64,000 nt of DNA from JAPPHA01 sp963662815. Its GTDB lineage: Bacteria > Pseudomonadota > Alphaproteobacteria > Rhodobacterales > Rhodobacteraceae. Positions 54,945-63,926 of this stretch are shown piece by piece. Below the pieces are notes generated by a model that was given only the letters and a program-made list of their open reading frames with translations, made no database searches and was not told the origin of the DNA. The position numbers and the translations under genes were made by a program. The stretch covers positions 526,944 to 590,943 of the forward strand of contig CAXXWA010000037.1 of the NCBI GenBank assembly GCA_963662815.2. Reading direction: 5' to 3'. Every line of letters starts with the position of its first letter. The stretch's first letter is position 1.

Positions 54945-55931
54945 TTACTTGGTGTTCTGGACCATTTCGAGAAGTTCGCCACCTTGTTTGGCGATGAAGT
55001 CCTCGTAGACCGGGCCCATCCGGTCGCGGAATGCGGCCACATCGGCGTCGTTGATCTGCATGCCCTTGGATTTCAGTTCCTCAAGCGCCGCTGCGCCGAT
55101 TTTCGCAGTCAGTTCGATTTCATAGTCCTGCAGCGCCGCCGCCTCCTCCGTCAGTACGGCCTGCTGTTCCGGCGTGAGTCCATTCCAGGTGCTCAGGCCG
55201 ATCGCGACAATGCCCGGCGGGCGAAAGTGCTGCGTCATCGAGAAGTACCCGCTCACTTCGTAGAACTTGTCGTTCAGAACGTTGCCGGCCGCGTTTTCGC
55301 CGCCATCCAGCACCCCCTGTTCAAGCGCGGTATAGAGTTCGCTGTAAGACATTGGGGTTGCCGAACCGCCCATGGCGTTCACCGTGTTCACCATCAGCGG
55401 GCTTTCCATCACTCGAATCTTCAGGCCGCTCAGGTCCTCGGGCGTGACGATTGGGCGAACCTTGTTGAAGACGTTGCGATACCCGTTGTCGAACCAGGCA
55501 AGGATCTTCAGCCCCCGCCCTTCGGCCAGTTCGCTGAACTTTGCGCCAACCGGCCCGGTCACGACAGCCTTGAAGTGATCCGTGTCGCGGATCAGATACG
55601 GCAGGCTGAACAGGTCAAACTCGGGCACGAAGCCGCTGACGGGCGCCGTGGAAACCTGCGCCATCTGGATGCTGCCGAGCATCATTCCTTCGATGTAGTC
55701 CCGTTCGCCGCCGAGCTGCGCGCCGTCCAGAACCTCGATCGAAAGGCCTACGTCACGCGCGCCCACGCGGTCGGCAAACCAGCGAAGCGCAACATTGTGG
55801 TGGTGCGCCGGACCAGTGACCGAAGCCACGCGGATTGTCGTATCGGCCGCAATTGCAGGCTGCGCAAGCCCTCCCAAGAGCAACGCAATGGCGCCGCCGA
55901 TACCCGTAAACAGTTTTCTCCGATCTAGCAT
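54945..55931 (-). CDS. TRAP transporter substrate-binding protein DctP
   Basis: Periplasmic receptor of a TRAP (tripartite, sodium-driven) uptake system, 328 residues. A signal peptide is visible (LFTGIGGAIALLLGGLAQPA followed by IAAD). The family block is NKVRPIVTPEDLSGLKIRVM, with the conserved ligand Arg, then PMSYSELYTALEQGVLDGGE. LSTWNGLTPEQQAVLTEEAA is also typical. AAGGAGGAAAA precedes the ATG at 55931. The ligand is probably a carboxylate, as usual for the family. It is the last gene of dctQ-dctM-M24-dctP. Confidence 0.92.
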   Translation of the reverse strand: MLDRRKLFTGIGGAIALLLGGLAQPAIAADTTIRVASVTGPAHHHNVALRWFADRVGARDVGLSIEVLDGAQLGGERDYIEGMMLGSIQMAQVSTAPVSGFVPEFDLFSLPYLIRDTDHFKAVVTGPVGAKFSELAEGRGLKILAWFDNGYRNVFNKVRPIVTPEDLSGLKIRVMESPLMVNTVNAMGGSATPMSYSELYTALEQGVLDGGENAAGNVLNDKFYEVSGYFSMTQHFRPPGIVAIGLSTWNGLTPEQQAVLTEEAAALQDYEIELTAKIGAAALEELKSKGMQINDADVAAFRDRMGPVYEDFIAKQGGELLEMVQNTK

Positions 55932-56032
55932 GGTTTTCCTCCTTGTTCGGCAACATTGCCTTTCTTTCTGCCCTACGACTTTCGCGGGCCTTCCTCCCCT
56001 TGCGGGTTCGGATTCAGGGTGCCGCGAGCAAT

Positions 56033-57190
56033 TCAACGCTGCACGGCGAAGTCGTCCGGTTCTTCAAGAACCAACTTGTTCAGGGGTCGCACCCCGTCCT
56101 CGGTAACCGCGACCACAACCTCGATGCGGTAGCCGCCTCCGACCAGATTGTGCAGGTCAAGCTTGACTGCCAGCGTCATGCCCGCCTCCAGTTCAAAGTC
56201 GCTGTCGGAACTGAGGTTGGGCGGTTCAACGACATCAAGGCCGACAGCGTGGCCGACGCCGCGAAGTCCCTTTGCATACGGCGTGAAATTGTCCGAAAAG
56301 CCGTGCGGCTCCAGCTCTTCCAGCATGGTGTCAAAGATCGAGCGCGCGGTGATGCCCGGACGAATTGTCGGAATGACCGTCTTGAGCGTCCTATGGCCGA
56401 CGACGAGCGCCCGTTCCTGTTCGGGACTTGCGCCGCGCATCAAGACCGTGATTCCGCCGTCGTTGCAATAGTGGCCGACGGCCGGGTTGAAATCCAGCAT
56501 GACGAATTCGCCCGGTCGGATCTTTCGCTCCGTCGCGCGCCAGGCCGGATAGTTCGTGTTGGGGCCCGACATGACCACGGTGGCGGAGCCGATGTCGGCA
56601 TTCATTTTCCGAGCGATGTTTTCGGCCAGGCCCGCGACCTGAATTTCGGTCATTCCGACCTCGACCTCTTTCGCCGCCTGCCTGAGCACCGCATCGTTGA
56701 CCTCGGCTGCGCGTTCCATCAGCGCAATTTCCGCTTCGGACTTGATCTTTCGCAGGTCGAGCATGATTTCGTCGCGCGACTCGAACTTCGCCTCTGGAAC
56801 TGCATCGCCAATCTGTTCAAAGATTTCGACAGGCATGATGTTTTTGCCGACAAGGCCGATCCTGCTCGCGCGGCCGGTGATCGGAGCGAAAATCTCCGGC
56901 AAATCAGTGTACGGCCGGTGAATGCCGCGAACATCCTCGATCCAGCAACTGTCCTTCGCCGCGTAGGCGTTCAGCCGGCCCAGCAGGACCACCGGCGCAA
57001 GATCGCCGATCAGGATCACCAGTTGGGGAGACTCCTCGATGACATTGATCGGCTTGTAGTTCGTTATGTAGGACGAATGGCCGGAGCGGTATTCATCCGA
57101 GTAAATCACAAGCGCGTCGTATCCTTCAGACTTCATTCTGCGTCTGAGGTTTTCGGTCCTTCGCCTTAACTCCTCTTGGGTAATTTTCAC
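56033..57190 (-). CDS. M24-family (creatinase/Xaa-Pro aminopeptidase-like) hydrolase
   Basis: A 385-residue protein with the creatinase N-terminal domain (about 1-140) and a pita-bread C-terminal domain: KSEAEIALMERAAEVNDAVL, IRPGEFVMLDFNPAVGHYCN, GLRGVGHAVGLDVVEPPNLS and GYRIEVVVAVTEDGVRPL. Of the five metal ligands of Xaa-Pro peptidases, the one in the strand after GMTLAVKLDL is Lys instead of Glu. So it may be a metal-free creatinase-like hydrolase of C-N bonds rather than a peptidase. GTG start with GGAGG. Its place between dctM and dctP suggests it processes the TRAP ligand. Confidence 0.82.
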   Translation of the reverse strand: MKITQEELRRRTENLRRRMKSEGYDALVIYSDEYRSGHSSYITNYKPINVIEESPQLVILIGDLAPVVLLGRLNAYAAKDSCWIEDVRGIHRPYTDLPEIFAPITGRASRIGLVGKNIMPVEIFEQIGDAVPEAKFESRDEIMLDLRKIKSEAEIALMERAAEVNDAVLRQAAKEVEVGMTEIQVAGLAENIARKMNADIGSATVVMSGPNTNYPAWRATERKIRPGEFVMLDFNPAVGHYCNDGGITVLMRGASPEQERALVVGHRTLKTVIPTIRPGITARSIFDTMLEELEPHGFSDNFTPYAKGLRGVGHAVGLDVVEPPNLSSDSDFELEAGMTLAVKLDLHNLVGGGYRIEVVVAVTEDGVRPLNKLVLEEPDDFAVQR

Positions 57191-57211
57191 GGCAGATTTC
57201 CTCCTGCGAGA

Positions 57212-58496
57212 TCAATGCGAGTGGCCGGCGAGGTTCGGGATCGTCATGACCAGGCCGGGGAACACCGCGACGGCGATCAGGACGGCGATCAGCACCGCGC
57301 AAAACGGCAGCAGCCCGCGGAATGCTTGCGAGATGGTGATCCCGGCGATGGCGCAGCAGATGTACGTCAGAAATGCCGACGGGCGGCGTCACGGATCCGA
57401 TGACAACCGCCATGACCAGAACGACGCCGAAGTAAACCGGATCGATTCCCAACCCATGGATCACCGGCAGCAAGACCGGTGTGAAGATGATGAGAACCGG
57501 TATGCCTTCAATGAAGAGTCCCAGGACCAGGATGAAGGCAAGAATCAGCAGGACGGCGATGGTCGGGTTCGTCGATATTCCGCCCAGCACGTCGAGCACT
57601 GCGGACCCGAACCCGGCCCAGGCCAGAAGCCAGGCGAAAGACGTTGCCATTGCGATCAGGAACATTGCCGCCGCCGTCGTCACCGCTGCATCCACCAGAA
57701 GTTTCCCGACCAGCCTGAAGGTCAGCACCCGGTACACAAATGTTCCGACAAGCGTTGCGTAGGCCACGGCGACCACGCCCGCTTCGGTGGCGGTGAATAC
57801 GCCGGAAAAGATCCCGCCCAGGATGATCACGGGCATGGCAAGCGCCCAGAGTGCATCCCGGAACGCAGGAAGAATCGGCGGAAGTTCTGCGCGCGACGGC
57901 GCGGGGTAGCGACGCTTTCTGGCGACAAGATAGGCAACCGTCATCAGGCCGAGCGCAACCATCAAACCCGGCACGAATCCTCCCAGGAACAACTGAGCGA
58001 TGGAGACATTCGCGATCGAGCCGTAGATCACCATCATGATGCTGGGGGGAATGATCGGTCCCATCGCGCTGGCCGCGGAATTGACGGCGACAGCGTAGTC
58101 GGCATCGAATCCGTTCTTCTTCATTGCCGGGATCATCATGGATCCCAGGGCAGATGCATCAGCGGTCGCCGAACCCGAGATGCCCGAGAAGAACATGTTC
58201 GACACAATGGTCACATGGGCAAGGCCGCCGCGAATGTGTCCGACGAGAGTCCTCGAGAAGGTGACGATTCGTTCCGTTATCCCGCAGGCATTCATCAATT
58301 CGCCCGCAATGATGAAAAAGGGAATCGCAAGGAGCGTGAACGAATCAACTCCCACGAAGGCGCGCGTTACAATGCTGTTGAGCGGAAGAGTGTCGTCGAA
58401 CGCCAGCGTCACGGCGGTCGCGATTCCGAGCGCAAAGGCGATCGGGACGTTTATCAGCAGGAGCGCGAAGAAGGTGACGAAAAGGACTGCCAGCAT
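57212..58496 (-). pseudogene. TRAP transporter large permease DctM, frameshifted near the end
   Basis: The sodium-coupled membrane component. It is intact from MLAVLFVTFFALLLINVPIA through FSGISGSATADASALGSMMI and SAMGPIIPPSIMMVIYGSIA to VMAVVIGSVTPPVG. One extra T (AAA at 57371-57373 on the plus strand) then shifts the frame. The correct continuation, LTYICCAIAGITISQAFRGL to MTIPNLAGHSH and a stop at 57212-57214, is in the other frame. The unshifted frame would add an unrelated hydrophilic tail overlapping the next gene. A real mutation would remove the last two helices; an assembly error is equally plausible. Confidence 0.9.
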
Positions 58497-58499
58497 GGC

Positions 58500-59003
58500 C
58501 TAGCCCTGCCTTTTCCTGCTTGCGCGAAGAATGATCACGATGCGTTCTGCGCAGATCAGGAATATCAGGCACATGGAGATCGGGATTGCGATGTAGATCC
58601 ATGACATCTGCACGCCCAGGGCGGGCGAACGTTGCAGCATGTTCATGTTGATGACCGGATAGCTCGCGTAGACGACCGAAGCGGCGAAACATGCGATGGC
58701 CGCATTCGACAGCGCCTCAAGGCCGACCCTGTGCTTTTCCGGAAGCAGGTTGACGAAGATGTCGACACCCAGATGAATGCCCCGGGACAGGCCGATCGCG
58801 CCGCCCAGAAAGACAATCCACACGAAACAGTACCTTGCGAGTTCTTCCGACCACGGAAGCGGGGCCTCGATCACGTACCTGAAGACTACCTGCGCCAGGG
58901 TGACGACGACCATCAGCACGGAAATCAAGATGACGGAAAACGTTGCGCCCTTCAGGAGCGCCGACAGCAACATCGAGTTCTGCCTGACCTCCAGCTGCGA
59001 CAT
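58500..59003 (-). CDS. TRAP transporter small permease DctQ
   Basis: A four-helix membrane protein of 167 residues with the family motif VFRYVIEAPLPWSEELARYC and FVWIVFLGGAIGLSRGIHLG. It pairs with DctM. The start at 59003 (MSQLEVRQNS) follows GGGGGGAGA; a longer in-frame start would place the operator inside the gene, so the shorter one is preferred. It is the first gene of the TRAP operon, three bases from dctM. Confidence 0.9.
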   Translation of the reverse strand: MSQLEVRQNSMLLSALLKGATFSVILISVLMVVVTLAQVVFRYVIEAPLPWSEELARYCFVWIVFLGGAIGLSRGIHLGVDIFVNLLPEKHRVGLEALSNAAIACFAASVVYASYPVINMNMLQRSPALGVQMSWIYIAIPISMCLIFLICAERIVIILRASRKRQG

Positions 59004-59030
59004 TCTCCCCCCGGGACTTGCCTCAGATTG

Positions 59031-59044
59031 TGAAATCGATTTCA
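59031..59044. promoter_or_regulatory. LacI-family operator
   Basis: TGAAATCGATTTCA is a perfect 14-base palindrome with the central CG usual for LacI-family sites. It lies between the divergent TRAP operon and lacI-type gene and overlaps the -10 box of the TRAP promoter, so binding should block that promoter. Confidence 0.75.
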
Positions 59045-59067
59045 TCAGGGTGAGGGGTTGGAGTCAA
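59039..59067 (-). promoter_or_regulatory. Promoter of the TRAP operon
   Basis: On the minus strand TTGACT is followed after 17 bases by TGAAAT. The -10 box is the left half of the LacI operator. The dctQ ATG at 59003 follows about 30 bases further. Confidence 0.55.
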
Positions 59068-59076
59068 TACTTTTAT

Positions 59077-59104
59077 TTGAAGACGCGTAAATACCTATTA
59101 TGAT
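59077..59104 (+). promoter_or_regulatory. Possible promoter of the lacI-type gene
   Basis: TTGAAG is followed after 16 bases by TATGAT, about 30 bases before the ATG at 59134, in a visibly AT-rich stretch. Confidence 0.4.
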
Positions 59105-59133
59105 GTGATTTGTTGAACGAGGGGATCGTCAAT

Positions 59134-60280
59134 ATGTCATCAAAATCGAAGAATCGATTTCAGGATGCCACGTCCCGAGCCCGTCTGGCGGACGTTGCCA
59201 AGCTTGTTGGCTGTGCGCCGGCAACCATATCGCGCGCAATCAACAATCCGGAAAAGGTGTCGCCCGAAAAGCGTTTCCAAATCGAAAGCGCAATGCTCAA
59301 ACTTGGCTACGTACGCAACCACGCCGCGCGCGCGCTGCGCTCACAGCGTTCGCACATGGTCGGTGTCCTGATCCCGACCCTGGACTATGCATTGTATGCC
59401 CGGCTGGTCGGGGCCGCCAATTCCAGATTCTCGGAAGCCGGAATCTCGACGTTGATCGCAACCTTTGATTTCGATCTGGATGCGGAACTGAAGGAGGCGA
59501 GGCTGCTTCTCGAGCGCGGCGCCGAGGCGTTGATTCTTGTCGGAGACCAACACCGGCCGAAACTCTACCAACTTCTGGATCGGTTCGACGTTCCGTTCGT
59601 CAATACATATGCCTTCAATCCGGGAGGAGTCCATCCGACCGTCGGATTCGACAATTCCTCGGCGTCTGCAAGGATCGTCCAGCACCTGGTGCATTTGGGT
59701 CATTCGAAGATCTGCGTCATCTCGGGAATCATCCAGGGACAATGATCGTACGACAAAGCGGCTTGAAGGGATTCGAGAGGAACTCTTGAGGCACGGGATT
59801 GAATTGCGCGACTCCATGGTCGTGGAGCGCCCGTATTCCATTACTGACGGCAGGAAGGCGTGTGAACTTCTCTTGTCGCGGGATATCCCGCCGCCGACCG
59901 CCATAATTTGCGGAAACGATGTTCTCGCCCAGGGAGCCCTCCTGGAGTGCACCGCAAAGGGCATGGAGATCCCCCGCGACATTTCCGTCGTGGGTTTCGA
60001 CAACCTCGAATTTGCGATTCACTCCAACCCGCCGCTTACGACAATAAACGTTCCGGCGGAGGAAATGGGTGCGAATGCCGCAGGCTACATTTTGGGAAAA
60101 CTGAGCGGAGACGAAGTGACCATGCACAATTCCGTAGAAGTGCAGTTGATACTCCGAGACTCGTCAGCCCCTCCCAAGGACACGGATCCGGTTGCCGGCG
60201 CAAGCAAGCCCGGCATTCGGCAGTTGCACTCTCCTGGCACAGTCCCGAATTCGGGGAACAGGCAGTCTTCCGGTGACTGA
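59134..60280 (+). pseudogene. LacI-family transcriptional regulator, frameshifted
   Basis: The N-terminal helix-turn-helix reads RLADVAKLVGCAPATISRAI, then NNPEKVSPEKRFQIE and the hinge AARALRSQRSHMVGVLIPTL. The sugar-binding-protein-like effector domain follows up to KICVISGIIQG, where one extra base near 59739 makes an early stop. The rest (NDRTTKRLEGIREELLRHGI, PPPTAIICGNDVLAQGALLE, ISVVGFDNLEFAIHSNPPLT) continues in another frame to 60280. Divergence from the TRAP operon and the palindrome at 59031 make it the likely local repressor. If the frameshift is real, the TRAP operon would be constitutive. Confidence 0.88.
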
Positions 60281-61326
60281 TGACGAGTTCCTGCCAAGGA
60301 AGATCTGTTCCGATTGCCAGGTCCGTCTGCGAGGATCCTTCCGGTTGAATTGAAGTCTCGTCGTGAACTTTGGATCCGGCGCAGCAGATTCCGCCGCTTC
60401 TGGCCCGATGATGCATTGATGACTCGACTGCCGGTTCGGAAGTTTCCGACCGGCGCAGCGACCGCGGATGCCCGCGACCGCAGCCACGACTTCCTCGGCG
60501 TGGCCCGAATCACAAACAGCGGAACCTCTTTTGCTACTTGTCGCATTCGCTTTGTCCGCACCCGCGACCGCCTCTGGCCAGAGGCCATTGGCGGGAAGGT
60601 GAATGCGTCGAAAAGGGAATCGAGACCGGCGGCGCGTCATCGACGAGAGTCGCCAGCAGCAGTCAATGATCCTTGCGCAAGGCGAAGGCCTCATGCGTCC
60701 GCGCTTCGGGGTCACCGAACAATGGAATCGGGCGCGCCCTTACGGGCGCAAAGTGCCCGGGCGTTGATCGCACCCGCCCTGTAGCATGGCGCGACGATCA
60801 AACCGACTGTCCGGCGCGCGCGGACGCATCGTGCCATTCGCCTTGTCGCCCGGCAGCTTCGTGAAACCCCAGCCGAGATTCGCGTCCGGGACCGGTCAAC
60901 GTGCTGACCTGTTCGCGCCAAGCGTCCCCCGGAAGCCGGCTCTTGATCAGGAGCGAGCCACTATCGCACCAAGGTTCCGAAGTGCGACGAATGCGGGGCC
61001 GGGAGAGGCGCAACGCGGCCCGCAAACTCTCGCAGCTGGCCGCAGGTTCGCGGTGCGGGCATGTAGAGATGAACGCTCTGGTGCAGTGTGTCCCCCACTT
61101 GAAACGGACCTCCCCGAAGCAGAAACCAAACGGCATTTCTGATGAGTCGCTCAGACGAGCCGCAAGCAAGCAAACATGAGTTTCGAAAGCGGTCGCTCAA
61201 GCCGTGCTTGGCGCAGCACCGAGGTTCAGACACGCGTTTGCCGTATAGGATCAAGGAGGCTTGATCAGTGTCTGCAGCAATGTGTCTGACAAACCGGGCG
61301 ATGCTTCGCATAACGCATTCTTCCTG
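60281..61326. other. About 1 kb without a recognised gene
   Basis: Several short open frames occur on both strands but none has recognisable motifs. The last bases before the ISAs1 element join in frame across it to a short downstream piece (NAFFLPTAT then SLLDGFASLA and a stop), so a decayed or small gene may have been the insertion target. Confidence 0.4.
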
Positions 61327-61536
61327 CCGACCGCCACAGGACTTTCCCACGCTGTTGGCGATTTTCCGATTTGCCGCCGAACGGGGGGCGGACCGGGGCG
61401 TTCCGGCCGGATTCCGGGTTTGCGGAGCCGTCCGCGCGCCGTCGCGGGCGCCGGTTCCGGTCCCTTGGTGATTCGTTTTCGGGGCTTGGCGGCCTGCCGG
61501 CGGCGTCCGGGAGCCGGCCCGGACGCGGCCCGGCTC

Positions 61537-62666
61537 TCAGGGCCGGGTCAGGGCGGCGATGGCCTCGCTGCGGTTCAGCTGCAGGCGTCGCCGGGTTTCG
61601 GCGAGGCTCTCCGCCTCGCGGCGGCTGGCGAAGACCACCGCGAGCGCGATGCTGTTCAGGCTGGCCCGGTTCGCCGGGCCGTTGCCGGTGCGGGTCAGGC
61701 AGGCGTCCTCGCCGAAGACGCAGTCCCTCTGGCGGTGGTTCAGGTTCTCCACACTCCAGTGTCCGCGATTCAGCTTCAGCAGCTCCTCCGGCGACGCGGC
61801 TTCGGCATCCAGCGAGGTGATGACATACGCGATCTCGGTGCAGTCGTTTCCCCCATCGTCGCCGTCCTTCTTCAGCGGCTCCCGGTAGCGGGTGATCCGG
61901 GCGGTCCGGCTGACGCCGGGGTAGTTGATCAGGCGCTTGAGCGGCGTCAGGACGCTGATGGAGCGCTGCTCCAGGCGGCCGTGAACCTTTTCGAGATCCT
62001 CCGCGAAGCGGCCGGTGGCGTCCCTCTCCCAGTCGATGCCGTCGAGGATGCCGAAGGTCTCCGGCGCGTTGCCCTTGACCGGGAAGACATAGTCGGCTCC
62101 GCAGCGCCCGGTGACCATCTTCGCGGTCTTGCGCGTCGTGTGCAGCGCGTCGAGGGTGATGACCTTGCCGCGGACGTCGCTGCGCTCCAGGAGGTCGTGC
62201 GTGGCCGCCAGCTCGCCGCCTTCGTCGCCGAAGTTCAGGAGCGCGAAGGGCGCGCCGGTCGCGTGGTCGACGAGGGCCGCGGTCTCGTGATGGCCGTCGC
62301 CGTTGCGGTTGGCGCCGCGGATGCGCTTGCCGTCGGCGGCGAGCGCCCGGGCGAGGGGAAGCCGGGGCCGGGACCAGCGGCCGACCACGTCCTCCAGCGC
62401 CTCGGGGTCGACCGACTGCACGACCCTGTGGATCGTGGACTTCGAGACCGGCTCGCGAAGCCCCGTCTTCGGGTTCCGCCAGGCGCCGACGGCCTCCAGC
62501 TCCTCCTGCGACAGCGAGCGCGCGAACTGCGCGGCGGCCAGGCAGCCCTTCATGTTCGCGAGCTCGGCGAGCACGTGCACGGCGAGCACGCAGGCCACCG
62601 CGTGCTTCCTGCCCTGCGCCGGCGGAAGTCGGGCACCGCCGCCAGCTCCGCGTGCAGCGAGCGCAT
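61537..62666 (-). pseudogene. ISAs1-family transposase, one-base deletion near its N-terminus
   Basis: The N-terminal part MRSLHAELAAVPDFRR starts at an ATG at 62666. One G appears missing near 62620; restoring it gives FRRAQGRKHAVACVLAVHVL, the ISAs1 consensus. The main frame (61537-62598) contains LAADGKRIRGANRNGDGHHE (first Asp), VITLDALHTTRKTAKMVTGR (second Asp), DYVFPVKGNAPETF and LNRGHWSVENLNHRQRDCVF (Glu). All catalytic residues are kept. If the deletion is genuine this copy is dead. Confidence 0.9.
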
Positions 62667-62758
62667 CGTCCCGGGGTCCCGCGGCGCCAGACCGGGGCCG
62701 GCGGGAGGCGCCACGTCCGGCGGCAGCGGCTGCGGGCTCGAGAGCAGCGCCCGGGCGT

Positions 62759-63355
62759 CGGGCCCGGCGGCGTCACGAAGATCTCCTTCGGCCTGCCGTG
62801 GGGGTCGGTGTAGCGCCCGTTGGCGCGGGCGAACCCCTTCGTCCGGCCCAGGCACTCCCAGCCCGCCGCCCTGTACATGGTGCCGGAAAACCTGGCCGGG
62901 TCGCAGAACGTCTCCGCCAGGAGCACCCGGTGCCCGTGCGCCGCCAGCCAGTCGTCGCCGAGCCGGCGGGTCATCCCCGCAAGGAAGAAGGAGGCGAGGT
63001 TCGGGAACACCCCGGGCTCGGACAGGATCAGGAACCGGGTGTTGTTCGCCACCATCTCCAGCCGCCGGAACTGCTGCTCCGGCCTCCAGCCGCACCACCT
63101 GTCGCGCGGAGCGCACTTGAAGGCGCCGTTCTGCCACGCCGCCAGGCCCAGCCACCGGTCCCCGAGTGCCGCCACGTAGCGCAGGCCGCGGCCCGCCAGC
63201 CGCTGGAAGCCGAGATGGCGGTGCTCGTCCATCAGCGCGTCCCGGAGCGGGCGCTCCTGCGGCCTGGCCAGCCGGATCTCGACGTCCGACAGGGAAAACC
63301 CCGCCGGCATCCCGCGAAACGGGGCATGGAACTCGAGGCGCTTGCGAATCGACAT
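62759..63355 (-). CDS. DUF4338/DruA-like protein upstream of the ISAs1 transposase
   Basis: Starts at the ATG at 63355 (MSIRKRLEFHAPFRG). It lacks the N-terminal region of the other two DruA-like proteins and begins almost directly with the core: LMDEHRHLGFQRLAGRGLRY, VANNTRFLILSEPGVFPNLA, LLAETFCDPARFSGTMYRA and AGWECLGRTKGFARANGRYT. After KEIFVTPPGP the meaningful frame changes by -1 at G GGC CCG (62759-62765), which has the X-XXY-YYZ form of programmed frameshift sites in the correct phase. In the new frame there is no stop before the transposase start, so a fusion protein is possible. The original frame also stays open by chance, a GC-rich effect. Confidence 0.82.
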
Positions 63356-63543
63356 GGCCGGAGCATCGCACGTCCGGGACGGGAACGCCAGAGGAAAATT
63401 CCGGCTCCGCGGTCGCGCGCGCATGCAACGCAGACAAGCCCGGTGTCAAGGAAAACCAGCCGAAATCAGCGTGGGATGCCCCTGCCGACCGCCACTTCCC
63501 TGCTTGACGGTTTTGCCAGCCTGGCCTAATCACCGGCCATCGT

Positions 63544-63620
63544 GGCGGAGTAGCTCAGCCGGTTAGAGCAGCGGAATCATAATCCGCGTGTCGGGGGTTC
63601 AAGTCCCTCCTCCGCTACCA
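63544..63620 (+). tRNA. tRNA-Met (CAT anticodon)
   Basis: A 77-base cloverleaf with D arm GCTCAGCCGGTTAGAGC, anticodon stem GCGGA/TCCGC enclosing ATCATAA, variable GTGTC, T arm GGGGGTTCAAGTCCCTC and encoded CCA. The acceptor stem pairs G-T at the first position instead of the C-A mismatch of initiator tRNA, so this is elongator tRNA-Met. A CAT tRNA modified to read ATA (Ile) is less likely given its resemblance to alphaproteobacterial tRNA-Met. Confidence 0.95.
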
Positions 63621-63858
63621 ACAAATACAGGCACTTTCGGCAAATCGTGGAGAAAGCGGGAAAGCCCGTGTCACCACTATGTCACCAACGCGGGGTGTTG
63701 GCTGTCCATGTCGAGTTGCCGCATGGTCCTGTGAGGTGGTCGGGTTTGTCTGAACAGTTTGAGGGCGAATCTAAGTTTGCCTTCGAATGAGATAATGCCC
63801 TCGTCGATGTTGAATTTACTCCGTGTTCCAGAGAATGGTCAATCAACTTCCATGTCGT
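63621..63858. other. Downstream flank of tRNA-Met
   Basis: No convincing gene. A minus-strand frame near 63677-63838 is open but has no start, and its text is not recognised. No repeat of the tRNA 3' end was seen, so there is no evidence for an integrated island. Confidence 0.4.
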
Positions 63859-63917
63859 GCCGCGCCCCGGTTCGCACGCAGGGAGCGCAGCGGCCGCAGG
63901 GCGAACCGGGGCGCGGC
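63859..63917 (-). terminator. Long hairpin downstream of the transposase tail
   Basis: Arms of 17 bases, GCCGCGCCCCGGTTCGC (63859-63875) and its exact inverse complement (63901-63917), enclose a 25-base loop. It lies just past the stop of the transposase fragment and could be a terminator or part of the element's end. Confidence 0.5.
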
Positions 63918-63926
63918 GCGGGCCGC

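Larger units (their letters stand above)
61337..63484 (-). mobile_element. ISAs1-family element carrying a DruA-like gene (2148 bp)
   Basis: The ends are CAGGACTTTCCCACGCTG and the inverse of CAGGGGCATCCCACGCTG, matching at 14 of 18 positions. A perfect 10-base duplication, CCGACCGCCA, flanks the element (61327-61336 and 63485-63494). Both the DUF4338 gene and the transposase are inside. The 10-base duplication is within the range of the family. Confidence 0.93.

Noticed and set aside
54054..55928. A long plus-strand open frame opposite dctP
   Set aside because: It is antisense to a convincing DctP gene and has no motif.
63677..63838. A minus-strand open frame of about 54 codons with protein-like text
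   Set aside because: It lacks a start codon in its upstream part and no family is recognised.
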